64,000 bases of DNA from Chelydra serpentina (taxonomy: Eukaryota > Chordata > Testudines > Chelydridae): positions 22,152,001 through 22,216,000 of the forward strand of contig JBAIAC010000007.1 of assembly GCA_037349315.1 (NCBI GenBank). The letters run 5' to 3'. A program made the translations under genes and the position numbers. How positions within the stretch are numbered: the stretch's first letter is position 1; every line of letters starts with the position of its first letter. The notes below the pieces were generated by a model that did no database searches, was not told the DNA's origin, and was given only the letters and a program-made list of their open reading frames with translations. This document shows positions 1 through 11,998 of the stretch, piece after piece.

Positions 1-417
1 AGACACTGCCCCAATGAACTCTATTGTCTGCACTGGAGCAATGGTAGACATTTCTGCATTTATCAGAAAGCCTAAGGTCTTGAATGTCAACTGGATGAGT
101 CGAACATTGGACACTACTTAAACACTGGACTGGCCCTTGACTAGCCGGTCATCTAAATAAGGGTAGACCTGCACCCCTAACCTCCTCAGGAAAGCTGCCA
201 CTACTGCCATACATTTTGTGAACTCCCATGGAGCTGCAGACCAGGAGAAGGGGTGGATTGTGAATTGGTAGTGTGGGTGGTTTATTACAAATCTGAGGAA
301 CCTTCTGTGACCTTGGTATATCGATATATGAAAATAGGCATCTCTTAAATCAAGGACAGCATACCAACCACTGGGATCAAAGGAGGGAATAATGGCCAGC
401 ACATCCCTGGCCTGCAC
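1..417 (-). mobile_element. DIRS-type retrotransposon fragment (reverse transcriptase)
   Basis: The minus strand encodes a reverse transcriptase segment from about 417 down to the window edge. It shows the first catalytic block (DLRDAYFHISI), a block ending PWEFTKCMAVVAAFLRR, and the active-site block YPYLDD. A stop follows at about 118-120, but similarity resumes downstream on the minus strand (GFLINAEMSTIAP, then IEFIGAV), so the copy is broken. This arrangement and wording are typical of DIRS-group elements, which use a tyrosine recombinase; no recombinase is visible here. The right end is cut by a hAT fragment near 412-417 and the element runs off the left edge. The RT identity is clear; the DIRS assignment is from recognition of the family pattern. 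Confidence 0.75.
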
Positions 418-571
418 TGCTTCCCGCAGCCCCCATTGGCCAGGGATGGTGAACCGCGGACAGTGGGAGCCGCGATCGGCTGAACCGGCGGACGCGGCAA
501 GTAAACAAACCGGCCCAGCCCGCCAGGGGGCTTACCCTGGCAAGCCACGTGCCGAAGGCTGCCGATGCCTG
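412..571. mobile_element. hAT-like palindromic MITE, half copy
   Basis: A GC-rich block contains cccattggccagggatgg, then a segment with gtaaacaaaccggccc, and ends in a terminal-repeat-like tgccgatgcctg at about 560-571. The same modules occur in the complete element at 58038-58331, so this is one arm of a related family without its left terminus. Confidence 0.6.
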
Positions 572-1269
572 TAATAGACACTTGATATAGTTATATTGGC
601 TCTGCTGATAATTTGCTTCACTGGGTAATTTCCAAACCGCTTATGCAACCATGAATACATTTCTCCTTGCGACACAAGGATAGATAGAGCTCTCTGCAGA
701 TTAGACAAAGCCCAACATCAGAGAGAACAACAAAGCCCTCCAGAACACCTGTTTGACATTTCATCTCAGAGATACTGTAGGAGGTACTCCTTGCTTTCCA
801 TAGGACATTGTCAGAACAATAATGTTCTAGGCTATTGTTAAATGGCCTTGGGAGTAATTAGTTAAATATTGAAAAGGATAATGAAATGCGAAGGCGGGGG
901 GAGGAGGGAAGGAAGGCTGTCAGTTTCTCAGTGCTCTCCTAGAGAATCAAGCCTTCAATTTCTCCAACACAGAATTATCCCTTGATTTTTAAAAAAATAT
1001 GTATTTTTTTGGCCTCCAGCCACACTGTTTTACAGGAAATTCATGCACAAATTCAAAGGAAATGGCTTTGCTCGCATTGTCTATTTCCTAAAGGTGAGAT
1101 AATCATATATTATGGTTTTGCAATAACAACTCAGGGGGTTCCAGCAATGAGTGACAGATGCCTACTCTTTGATGATATGGGCTTGATCCAAAGCCCACAG
1201 ATGTCAATGAAAATATCCCCATGAATACCATAGATAGCCAGCCATCCTTCAGAACTTCACAGACATAAT
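572..1269. other. No gene seen; AT-rich spacer
   Basis: No coding region or recognisable complete element. A half-copy of the gatccaaagccc fold-back repeat lies at about 1178-1230. The short open frames here have no family resemblance. Confidence 0.5.
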
Positions 1270-2275
1270 GATGTATTACTTCTCAGATGGAAAAGACATA
1301 CAAGTAGTAAGTCACCAGGACCAGGTGGTGTTCACACAAGAGTTCTGTAGAAACTCAAATATGAAATTGGAGCACTATTGACTATGGTATGTAGCATATT
1401 GCTACTGTTACTGACTAAAGAAACATTGGACCTACAATTTTTGAGTCTGGAACCTGCCCGAGTCTAATTTTTTTTTGCTTTTATGTTGTATTGTTTTTCA
1501 GTAACTTTTAATCAATTAATGCCATTTTAAGATATTAGCAACATTACAATTTTCAGTGTCAAAGCCTCTTTGAGGTTCTCATTATTCTAAAGCAAGAAAT
1601 TAATACTATGATCAATGAACTGTAGAGTCTGCTGATAAGGTGAGTCCAGAAATTTTGTACAGCAAACAAGGATAAAACATCCTCACTGATAATTTTCTTT
1701 AAACTTTGAGCAGATCAATATGGACATAGATTAACACTATCTGTTGGGGAAGAGTCAACATAACTTTTTTAAAGGGAACTCATGCCTCACCAACCTCTTA
1801 GAATTCTTTGAGGGGGTCAACGAACATGTGGACAAGGGTGAGCCAGTGGATATAGTGTACTTGAACTTTCAGAAAGCCTTTGACAAGGTCCCACACCAAA
1901 GGCTCTAAGCAAAGTAAGCAATCATGGAATAAGAGGGAAGATCCTCTCACGGATTGGTAACTGGTTAAAGAGCAGGAAACAAAGGGTAGGAATAAATGGT
2001 CAGTTTTCAAAATTATGTGAGGTAAATAGCAGGGTCCCCCAAAAGATACAGGAACCTGTGATCTTCAACATAGTCATAAATTAACTAAAATTACTCAAGG
2101 TAGTTAAGTCCAAAGCAGACTGCGAAGAGTTACAAAGGGATCTCACAAAATTGGATGACAGGGCAACAAAACAGCAGATGAAGTTCAATGTTGATAAGTA
2201 CAAAGTAATGCACGTTGGAAAACATAATCCCAATTATATTTACAAAATGATGGGATCTAAATTATCTGTTACCGC
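1270..2275 (+). mobile_element. CR1 LINE, reverse transcriptase part (interrupted copy, left half)
   Basis: A degraded CR1 reverse transcriptase reads on the plus strand. SPGPGGVHTRVL near 1310 is the start of the RT domain, NSLTNLLEFFEGV follows near 1780, and IVYLNFQKAFDKV near 1855 carries the first catalytic Asp. Frame and stop damage is frequent. The copy breaks off near 2275 and resumes at about 4652, separated by 2.4 kb of younger insertions. Confidence 0.8.
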
Positions 2276-2982
2276 TTCTCATGGGGTGTGCTCGCCACAC
2301 TGGCCCTGCAAGAGCCAAAATGGGCCAGATGGGCCCAATCAGCAAATTAGACTACAAACGGGACAGCTGTAGGCTGGAGGCAGCTAATCAGAGAGAAGAT
2401 CACCTGTGAGGGACTGGACAGGGTCTACAAAAGACAGGAAATTGAAAGCAGAGGGGACTGCAGGGAAGAAAGGTTGCAGTCACTCTCTGGGAGATGGGTG
2501 GGGTGTTTGAGGAGCCTCAGAAATGAGTTGCTTAAAGTTACTGCCTGGGAGGAGGGAGTGAAGAGACTGGCAATCCCAGAAGAGTGGGGCAGGTTCAGGA
2601 GGTATGGAAACAGCTCAGAGAAAGGCAGCAAGGTGCAGGAAATGGACCGTGACTACTGTGTAGAGGATCCCTGAGCTGGAACCTGGAGTAGAAGGTGGGC
2701 CCGGTTTCCCCTGCTAGCCACTGTGGGAGTGGCACTGTGAGGTAGTGAAGCAAAAATGGCCTGAGACTGTGGGAGAGCAGGAACATTGATACACTTTCCT
2801 CCCAAAATGGGAAACCATAGTAGTAACCTGGCTGAATTAGAAAAAGGATGCTGCAGTTCCTGGAGTGAAAGAGAGGCTGCAGAGGAGAAACTGATGGGGT
2901 GTACCCGCTGGAAGGGGTGTTGACTTGAACAAGCTAATACCCAGAACCACCAGAAGGTGGCGCCATCCAGCAATGAGTAGAG
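2276..2982. repeat. Unclassified LTR-like repeat block
   Basis: This is a purine-rich, non-coding block of about 0.7 kb inserted in the split CR1. It begins near ggggtgtgctcgccacac and ends just before the hAT terminus at 2983. Its composition resembles turtle LTR sequence, but I see no paired LTR and no target duplication, so the class is uncertain. Confidence 0.35.
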
Positions 2983-3245
2983 CAGGGGTGGGCAAACCGC
3001 GGGCCGGATCCAGCCCATGAGGGCTTTGGATACGGCCCACGGGATTGCTACCCCGTGGCACCACGGGTCCTGCACCACTGCTTGATGCAGCACCACATCC
3101 CTGTGGCCCCTAGGGAAAGGAGGGGCAGAGGGCTTCGTGCACTGCCCTCGCCTCCAGGCACCACCCCCTGCAGCTCCCATTGGCCGGGAATGGGGAATCG
3201 CGGCCAATGGGAGCTTCAGGGGACGGTACCCGCAGGTAATTGTCA
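2983..3245 (+). mobile_element. hAT-like MITE fragment
   Basis: The left end caggggtgggcaaacc at 2983 is the same terminus as in the complete hAT MITE at 37629-38322. The internal GC-rich part includes agctcccattggccggg near 3172. The right terminus is missing; CR1 sequence follows directly. Confidence 0.65.
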
Positions 3246-4651
3246 GTCCCCAGCGTGTAGCAGTGCATGGGATTCTTCCATCCTAAGTACAGGACTCTAC
3301 ACTTGTCTTTGTTGAACCTCATCAGATTTCTTTTGGCCCAATCCTTCAATTTGTCTAGGTCACTCTGGGCCCTATCCCTACCTCCAGCGAATCTACCTCT
3401 CCCCCCAGCTTAGTGTCATCCGTGAACTTGCTGAAGTAATCCATCCCATCATCTGGATCATTAATGAAGATGTTGAACAAAACCAGCCCCAGGACAGACC
3501 CATGGGGTACTCCACTTGAAACCGGCTGCCAACAAGACATCGAGCCATTGATCATTACCCGTTGAGCCTGACAATCTAGCCAGCTTTCTATCCACCTTAT
3601 AGTACATTAATCCAATCCATACTTTTTTAACTTGCTGGCAAGAATACTTTGGGAGACCATATCAAAAGATTTGCTAAAGTCAAGATATATCACATCCACT
3701 GCTTTCCCCATATCCACAGAGCCAGTTATTTCATCATAGAAGGCAATCAGATTGGTCAGCCATGACTTGCCCTTGGTGAATCCATGTTGACTGCTCCTGA
3801 TCACCTTCCTCTCCTCTGGGACCTCGTCTGGGACCTCCCCCAGTCACCACTCTTTTATAAATAGTCTTTAACCTGTTCTTTCACCACTGGTGGCTGCTCA
3901 CCTCCTCCCCATACTGTGCTGTCCAGTACAGCAGTGTGGGAGCTGACCTTGTCTGTGAAGACTGAGGCAAAAAAAAAAAAAGAAAAGCATTGAGTACTTC
4001 AGCTTTTTCCACATCAACTGTCACTAAGTTGCCTCCCCCATTCAGTAAGGGTCCCACACTTTCCCTGACCTTCTTCTTGTTGCTAACATACCTGCTTTGG
4101 CTTTCCTGATTACACTCCTGCATGCTCAAGCGATATTTTTATATTCCTCCCTAGTCATCTGTCCAAGTTTCCACTTCTTGTAAGCTTCCTTTTTGTATTT
4201 AAGCTCACTGAAGATTTCTCTGTTAAGCCAAGCTGATCACCCGCCATATGTGCTATTCTTTCTGTGCATCGGGATGGTTTGTTCCTGTGCCCTCAATAAG
4301 GCTTCTTTAAAATACAGCCAGCTCTCCTGGACTCCTTTCCCCCCACATATTAGCCTCCTAGGGGATCCTGCCCATCAGTTCCCAGTCTACTTTTCTGAAG
4401 TCCAAGGTCTGCTGCTCTCCTTTCTTCCTTTTGTCAGGATCCTAAACTCAACTATCTCATGGTCACTGCTGCCCAGGTTGCCACCCACTTCTACTTCCCC
4501 TACCAATTCTTCCCTGTTTACGAGCAGCAGGTCAAGAGGAGCACGACCCCTAGTTGGTTCCTCCAGCACTTGCACGAGGAAGTTGTCCCCAACACTTTCC
4601 AAAAACTTCCTGGATAGTCTGTGCACTGCTGTATTGCTCTCCCAGCAGATG
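3246..4651 (-). mobile_element. CR1 LINE, endonuclease end to reverse transcriptase, truncated at both ends
   Basis: Read on the minus strand from 4680: the endonuclease C-terminus ([13 protein letters not shown]), the linker region, then RT blocks [52 protein letters not shown] and FTDDTKLGG, then [12 protein letters not shown]. The reading is split over several frames. The second catalytic block reads FTDD, so both Asp residues remain. The 3' part is missing where the hAT fragment begins. Confidence 0.85.
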
Positions 4652-5368
4652 TCAGTTCTCCAAAAACATCTGTTCAATGTGCAGTGGCAGTCAAAAAAGC
4701 TAACTGAATGTTAGAAACCATTAGGAAAGGGATGGATAATAAGACAGTAAGTATCATAACATCGCTATATAAATCCATAGTATGTACACACCTTCAATAC
4801 TGTGTACAATTTTGGGAGCCCCATCTCAAAAAAGATATATTAAAATTGGAAAAGGTAGAGAGAAGGGCAACATAAAATATTAGGGGTGTGGAACAGCTTT
4901 CATATGAGGAGAGATTAAAAAAAAGACGGACTGTTCAGTTTGGAAAAGAGACGACTAAGTCTATAAAGTCATGAATAGTGCGGAGAAAATGAATAAGGAA
5001 GCATTATTTACCCCTTCACGTAGCATAAGAACCTGGGGTCACCTGATGAAATTAATAGGCATCAGGTTTAAAACAAACATAAAGAAGTACTTCTTCAAAC
5101 AATGCAAGTCAACCTGTGGAACTTGTTGCCAAGGGATGTTGTAAAGATCAAAAGTATATAACTGGGTTCAAAAAAGAATTAAATAAGTTCATGGAGGATG
5201 GCCTCTGACTGCCAGAAGCTGGGAGTGGACAACAGGGGATGGATCACTCGATAATTGCCCTGTTCTGTTAATTCTCTCTAAAGCATCTGGAATTAGCCAC
5301 TGTTGGAAAACAAGATACTGGGCTAGATGGATCACTGGTCAGACATAGTATGGCCGTGCTTACGTTTA
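4652..5368 (+). mobile_element. CR1 LINE, 3' half of the interrupted copy
   Basis: This continues the plus-strand CR1 that broke off near 2275. It resumes with caatgtgcagtggcagtc at about 4675, passes through the RT C-terminal region, and ends with the CR1 3' untranslated region (gatactgggctagatgga; tatggccgtgcttacg). About 40 bp of the expected CR1 is lost at the breakpoint. Confidence 0.8.
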
Positions 5369-5993
5369 TGTGCCAAATGTCCAATTACAAGATATTGAAT
5401 TAAAACACTTATGAGTTATCCGGAGTTCTAAAGTGGTTTTCATAAACAGATGAAACTGCTTTGTATACAAAATAATAGGGTTTGCCATTGAGGATATAAA
5501 TAGAGACTCATGTAAAATAGGCTCGTCCTTTTTCCATTGTGTATTTATGCCCAAATGGCAACATGTAGAGGGGGTTATTTAAGTTGAGATGCTGAAGTGT
5601 CCTTAAATAGGGCTGTTTAACATCCAATGGAATTTTCCTCTCATATCTCATGTATTTAATTTGTGGGGTTTCTCTGTATTTTTTTGTTGTTGTATACTTA
5701 CTTCTCTCTTGATGGGTAAATGCCACTATAAGTATGTGTGTTCCATTTGAGGCTCTGTAACTTCAAAGATTACTTTTCTTTTTTCCTGTATTTCCAATAA
5801 CTGTATTATCATTTCAGCGAAAGTCATTATGGGTGTGTATGTATCTGTATAAATAAATACTCACACTGTAAATGTATGCTATTAAATCCACTGGTAAATA
5901 AGTCAAAACATATTATGGCAATCTGGATCAAAATTATTATTAAAACACCCTTCTTACCTCTATCAGACAAATGAATGAAAAGGCCTACACAGA
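5369..5993. other. No gene seen; AT-rich unique sequence
   Basis: AT-rich DNA. Only short chance open frames are present, and no repeat family is recognised. Confidence 0.5.
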
Positions 5994-6171
5994 GGGGGCA
6001 GGGATAGCTCAGTGGTTTGAGCATTGACCTGCTAAACCCAGGGTTGTGAGTTCAATTCTTAAGGGGGCCATTTAGGGATCTGGGGCAAAAAATTGGGGAT
6101 TGGTCCTGCTTTGAGCAGGGGATTGGACTAGATGACCTCCTGAGGTCCCTTCCAACCCTGGTATTCTATGA
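5994..6171 (+). mobile_element. Turtle tRNA-derived SINE with CR1-like tail, near complete
   Basis: The head resembles a tRNA gene. It has a Pol III box A (tagctcagtggtttgag) at about 6005 and a box B (ggttgtgagttcaattc) at about 6042, followed by a tRNA-unrelated body. The tail matches the CR1 3' end (actagatgacctcctgagg; tattctatg). This head-body-LINE tail arrangement is that of the turtle Pol III SINE family, which borrows CR1 machinery. No clear target duplication. Confidence 0.88.
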
Positions 6172-6326
6172 GTACTGTACTGTGTTTGCCTCTATGAGAG
6201 ATAGAAGCAGAGAGGACAAAATACACTAGGGGAAGGAAGGAAAATTCCATCAGAGTTCACACAGCTGTGGGAAAGGATGTTCTGGCATCAAATTGTGAGG
6301 GATCACAGGTCTCAAACAGTCCTTAG

Positions 6327-7274
6327 CAGGGCCGGCTCTAGGCACCAGCACTCCAAGCATGTGCCTGGGGCGGCACTTTCCAAGGGGCACTCCGGCCCCG
6401 TTTTTTTTGCTTGGTGCAGGCCTTGGACAGAGCCCTGCCACTGGAGAGCCAGAGCATTGTCCACTGGAGCCGAGCCCGGGCTGCGGCAGTGAGAGGGGCT
6501 CCCTGAGTGTGTGAGGAGCCGGGAAGGGAGGGAAGCGGGCCTGGGATGCAGGGAGGGAGGAGGGAGCCTACTGTCGCCGCCGCTGCTGCTCTGAGTCTCC
6601 CCAGGGCGGCGCGGTGTTTTCCCACCCAAGTGGACTGTGCAGGGTGCCGCCGGGCTGGGCAGGGGGCGCGGATCCCCGCTCGCTTGCTGATAGGGCGAGT
6701 GGTGGGCAGCCCGAGCTGTCAGGGAGCTGCCGCCGCCCCCTCCTGCCCCCGGACCCAGCCCGCCGCACACCTCCCCCACCTCAGCCCTGCACTGCCTGCT
6801 CCGGGCCCCCACAGCGCCAGGGGCGTAGGGAGGCAGAGCCCGGCTCCAAGTGGGGGAGACTGCCCCACCAGGCAGTTTTTTGTTTTGGCAGGGCGGTGCT
6901 CAGGGTTTTTTTTTTGTTGTTTCGGTGGGGCCACACTCGGGGGGATTTGTTTTTTGTTTTGCCAGGGCGGTGCTCTGGGGGAGGGGTTATTTCGGCTGGG
7001 CGGCGCTGGTTTTTTTTTGTTTTGACGGGCTGGCGCTGGAGAGAGTGGGGTTTTTTTGTTTCGGCGGGGCCGCACTCGGGGGGGGGGGTTGTTTTTTGTT
7101 TCGGCGGGGTGGTACTCGGGGGAGAGGGGGTCGTTTTGGTGGGGCGGCGTGGGGGGGGGAGAGTTTGTTTCAGCAGGGCTGCGCTCTTTTTTTAAATTTT
7201 TGCTCGGGGAGGGGGACAGCACTCGGTTGTTTTTGTTTTTGCTTGGGGCGGCAAAAATGTTAGAGCCAGCCCTG
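6327..7274. mobile_element. hAT-type non-autonomous transposon with 8-bp target duplication
   Basis: The ends are inverted repeats: cagggccggctcta at 6327 and its near complement tagagccagccctg ending at 7274. Perfect 8-bp target duplications gtccttag flank it (6319-6326 and 7275-7282), as expected for hAT. The interior is GC-rich and encodes no transposase. The right part (about 6870-7250) is a degenerate tandem repeat of T-runs and g/c blocks. Open frames here are low-complexity artefacts. Confidence 0.85.
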
Positions 7275-7282
7275 GTCCTTAG

Positions 7283-7602
7283 ACCACAACCACAACCCAG
7301 CAGCTCACAGGTACCTGCAGGGAGTGTAAGCTGATGGACCTTAGCTCACCATAGGCACCACCCAGGAAGCTCCCAACTGGAGGAGATGTCCAGCCTCTCT
7401 GATTGGCTCAGACTCACTATTTAAGCCAAAAGGAGGCACAGGAAGTTGTCCAAACAACTAGGTGAATCTCTGGCTGGCTGCTATGTTGGACCCTGCCTTT
7501 TAGCCTGACTCCTGAGCATCTGCCTTCTTCCTGATCCCTGCTTCTGTGGCCCACCCCTGTCTATTGACTCTGGTTCTGACCCTGGCTTGATTCCTGACTC
7601 TG
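7283..7602. other. Non-coding block, possible LTR remnant
   Basis: Contains a possible TATA-like tatttaa at about 7418 and a series of tgactc/ctgactct motifs before the CR1 junction at 7603. No coding region. The LTR idea is tentative. Confidence 0.25.
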
Positions 7603-9205
7603 ATTCTAGCAATGCCAATGGTTCAGAGGGAATGAACAGAACAGGGCAATTGTCATCCAGTCCTAGAATCTGGCAGCTAGAGGTTTAGAGACACTCAGAG
7701 CATGGGGTTGCATCCCTAAAGATTTTGGCTGAGAGCCATTGATAGACCCATCCTCCATGAACTTATCTAATTCTTTTTTGAACCCAGTTATACTTTTGGC
7801 CTTAACAACATCCTCTGGTAATGAGTTCCACAGGTTGACTTTGCATTGTGTGAAGAAGTACTTCATTTTGTTTTAAACCTGCTGCCTATTAATTTCAAGT
7901 GATCCCAGGTTCTTGTGTTATGTGAAGGAGTAAATAATGCTTCCTTAATCATTTTCTCCACACCATCCATGATTTTATAGACTTCTATCATATCCCCCCT
8001 TAGTTGTCTCTTTTCCAAACTGACCAGTGTCTTTTTTTCACCTCTCCTCATATGAAAGCGGTTCCATATCCCTAATCTTTTATGTTGCCCTTCTCTGCAC
8101 CTTTTCCAATTCTAATATATCTTTTTTGAGATGGGGCAACCAGAACTGCACATAGTATTGAAGGAGGGGGATGTACCATCGATTTATATCATGGCATTTT
8201 GATATTTACTGTCTTATTATATATCCTTTCCCAATGATTCCTAACATTCTATTAGCTTTTTTGACTGCCCTGGCACATTGAGCAGTTATTTGCAGAGAAC
8301 TATCCACAATGACTCCAAGATCTCTTTCTTGAGTAGTAACAGCTAATTTAGACCCCATCATTTTGGGACTATGTTTTCCAATGTGCATTACTTATCAATG
8401 CTGAATTTCATCTGCCTTTTTGTTGCCCAGTCACCCAATTTTATGAGACCCCTTTGTAACTCTTCGCAGTCTGCTTTAGACTTAACTATCTTGAGTCATT
8501 TTTTATCATCTGCAAACTTTCCCATCTCACTATTTTACCCCTTTGTCTAGATCATTTATGACTATGTTGAACAGTACAGGTCCCAGTACAATCCTTGGGG
8601 ACCCCGTTATTTACTTCTCCCTGTTCCAAAAATGGACCATTTATTCCTACCCTTTATTTCCTGCCTTTTAACCAGTTACTGATCCATGAGAAGACCTTCT
8701 CTCTTATCACAAGACTGCTTACTTTGCTTAAGAGCCTTTGGTGAGGGACCTTGTCAAAGGCTTTCTGAAAGTCCAAGTACACGGCCTCAACTGGATCACC
8801 CTTGTCCACATTTGTTGACCCCCTCAAAGAATTCTAATGGATTGGTGAGGCATGATTTCCCTTTAAAAAAAAGGGCATGTTGACTCTTCCCCAACATATC
8901 ATATTCATCTGTGTCTGATAATTCTGTTCTTTACTATAGTTTCAACTAAATTGCCTTTAAAAAAAATAATGGCATTACACATTAGCTATCCTCCATTCAT
9001 CTGGAACAGAAGCTGGTGTAAGTGGTAGTTTACATACCACAGTTAGTTGTTCGGCAATTTCATATTTGAGTTCCTTCAGAACATTTGTGTGAACACCATC
9101 TGGTCCTGATGACTTATTACTGTTTAATTTAGGAGGCACTTTTCTCCACAGAAACTGCAATTCTACTATAGTGCTATCCCTTTATTCAGGTTTCCTAGTC
9201 TTCTT
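7603..9205 (-). mobile_element. CR1 LINE, RT and 3' region (copy 1)
   Basis: Minus-strand CR1. From the right it shows SSGPDGVHTNVLKEL (RT start, about 9110), the middle RT region, then KVNLWNSLPEDVVKAKSITGF near 7800 and the 3' untranslated region to 7603. It lacks the last part of the usual CR1 3' terminus. Positions 7603-8587 pair without a gap, at about 99% identity, with 11014-11998. Confidence 0.9.
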
Positions 9206-11013
9206 AGTCCTCCCCAGACTCTGACATTGCTTCTTAAGGCCCTGATCCAGCAAAGCACTTGAGCACATGCTTAGCTTTGAACACTTGCTCGTTGTCCCCA
9301 CTGGGCTCCAATGGGACTGTACCTGTGCTACTTAAGTGCTTTGTTGGACTGAAGCCTTAAACCTACAGCCCTCTCTTCACAGAGGGCCTGCTGGTGACTC
9401 CTGCCTCTCCCATCATCCACTCTCCAAGGGGCTCTCAGTTGGGGGAGTAAGTGTTCAGTCACCCAGTTGACCCAGAACCTCACTTCAACTATAAATGTTC
9501 TTTGTGATACACAAGGCTTCTCCAGTCTGCACTATCTTTGCTAGGTTAGCCCATTTGGGCCAGAGAGGGCCAGCAAGCCTACTTACTCCACTCCTCAGCC
9601 CATCTAGTCTCTGCTACTTTCCTCAAATGTAGCTCCCCAGACCGACAGAGAGACCAGAGAAAGGGGGAGGTGGCAAAGAAGGAACAAATCTGAAGAAACA
9701 CCCACCACCACCCAATTTGGAGGAAGGAAATCTACACAGCTTGGAGCCACCTTCATGTGTGAATCTGGGGACATGAACTAACACTGGGCCTGATTCTCCC
9801 ATTTGCACCTTGTGCAGTCACCTACACCTGTATAAGGTGAGTGTAAGACACCATCAGCTCAGAATGGTAGCACTGTGCCCAGGGCCAATGACTACACTGA
9901 GTGCCAGGGAGGGGTAAATCAGGTCCACTGTGCAGTAATGACAGGTAAATGCTGACTACAAAATGGCAAACTACACACATCTGTGATTAACTTGGTTTTC
10001 CCATCCTCATCAGTAACCAGCCTGTACATAATTTGAGAGCTGGAATCCATCGTTAGCAGACAATGCTCTGACAGTTCTGAATGAAAATCACAGTATTTGC
10101 ATTAAAAAGGAGATCACAAAAATACACTGGCAAAACGATTGTTTTATTTAAACTATTATCATTTTATAAGCTAACAGACTGCTCCTGGGTTTTACACTAT
10201 CAGGCCTGATTCTGTCCTTGATTCCTATGTGAGATTATAAAAGAACTAGAACATACCTGAACATTGCATTTACCAGCCCATGTTCTAATCATTTTTATTC
10301 AACATAGCAAACACAGTGGAATTTGCCAGTCACTATAGCAACCTATAGTCACTACAAACATAAATGATGCCTTTTTATTTAATTTTTTGGGGGGAGGGGA
10401 TGGTCCCATTATTTGCTTTGTCAATGGGAATGTAGATAAGTAATAGGTGGTTGGTTTTATATGCATTACATACCCAGTGTAAGAGCTACTAAAAGTTTTC
10501 TGGGGTAGAAAAAAGGAATCTGAACTATTAAGAAGAGATCTGCCTGCAGTACTTAGCTACCTGAGGTTTGCCATTAAGCTCCAAGCCAGTACTATACACG
10601 TCATTTTACTCACTTGAGTGCTCACTTGAAACCAATGGGATTATTGAAATGAGTAAAGTTACTCATGCATGTAAGTAGTTGCAAGACTGGGGCTTTAGTG
10701 TTTCTCACCGCAGCATAACCAGAAATGAGGTGGGTTCCTATGTCCAAAGTGCACAAACCCACATTTAGGGCATGCACATTCAGCAAAATTGGGCGCGCCT
10801 TAAAACTAAAGTTATCACTGTTTGCTCTGTGCAATCACTAAAGTACTAACCCTTAGCTGACCTGGTTAATCTTTACTAGAGGACACTTTGCTTTCATAAT
10901 GCTTTTTAGCAGCATAAATAGTGAAGCAAAGTGCAGCACAAGCCTGGTGAACACCACAGGATCCTTGGAATCTGCGGTAAGTAATCATTTTACCATGGGG
11001 ACTTCAAATGTGT
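9206..11013. other. No gene seen; scattered short repeat pieces
   Basis: Contains fragments of short amniote-type repeats, for example cctgatccagcaaagcac near 9241 and gcctgattctcccatttgc near 9787. No coding region is supported. Confidence 0.45.
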
Positions 11014-11998
11014 ATTCTAGCAATGCCAATGGTTCAGAGGGAATGAACAGAAATGGGCAATTGTCATCCAGTCCTAGAATCTGGCAGCTAGAGGTTTAGA
11101 GACACTCAGAGCATGGGGTTGCATCCCTAAAGATTTTGGCTGAGAGCCATTGATAGACCCATCCTCCATGAACTTATCTAATTCTTTTTTGAACCCAGTT
11201 ATACTTTTGGCCTTAACAACATCCTCTGGTAATGAGTTCCACAGGTTGACTTTGCATTGTGCGAAGAAGTACTTCATTTTGTTTTAAACCTGCTGCCTAT
11301 TAATTTCAAGTGATCCCAGGTTCTTGTGTTATGTGAAGGAGTAAATAATACTTCCTTAATCATTTTCTCCACACCATCCATGATTTTATAGACTTCTATC
11401 ATATCCCCCCTTAGTTGTCTCTTTTCCAAACTGACCAGTGTCTTTTTTTCACCTCTCCTCATATGAAAGCGGTTCCATATCCCTAATCTTTTATGTTGCC
11501 CTTCTCTGCACCTTTTCCAATTCTAATATATCTTTTTTGAGATGGGGCAACCAGAACTGCACATAGTATTGAAGGAGGGGGATGTACCATTGATTTATAT
11601 CATGGCATTATGATATTTACTGTCTTATTATATATCCTTTCCCAATGATTCCTAACATTCTATTAGCTTTTTTGACTGCCCCGGCACATTGAGCAGTTAT
11701 TTGCAGAGAACTATCCACAAAGACTCCAAGATCTCTTTCTTGAGTAGTAACAGCTAATTTAGATCCCATCATTTTGGGACTATGTTTTCCAATGTGCATT
11801 ACTTATCAATGCTGAATTTCATCTGCCTTTTTGTTGCCCAGTCACCCAATTTTATGAGACCCCTTTGTAACTCTTCGCAGTCTGCTTTGGACTTAACTAT
11901 CTTGAGTCATTTTTTATCATCTGCAAACTTTCCCATCTCACTATTTTACCCCTTTGTCTAGATCATTTATGACTATGTTGAACAGTACAGGTCCCAGT
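11014..11998 (-). mobile_element. CR1 LINE segment (copy 2, near-identical to copy 1)
   Basis: This 985-bp minus-strand CR1 segment has the same left boundary (attctagcaatgcc) as copy 1 and a constant offset of 3411 bp. By eye there are about ten substitutions and no indels. Beyond 11998 (gtcccagt) it stops matching, while copy 1 continues into more CR1. Confidence 0.9.

Noticed and set aside
2653..3207. 184-codon minus-strand open frame
   Set aside because: It spans an LTR-like block and a hAT fragment and matches no protein family I recognise.
6312..7334. Several long open frames on both strands
   Set aside because: They are low-complexity Phe/Gly- or Pro-rich readings of a GC-rich tandem array within a hAT element.
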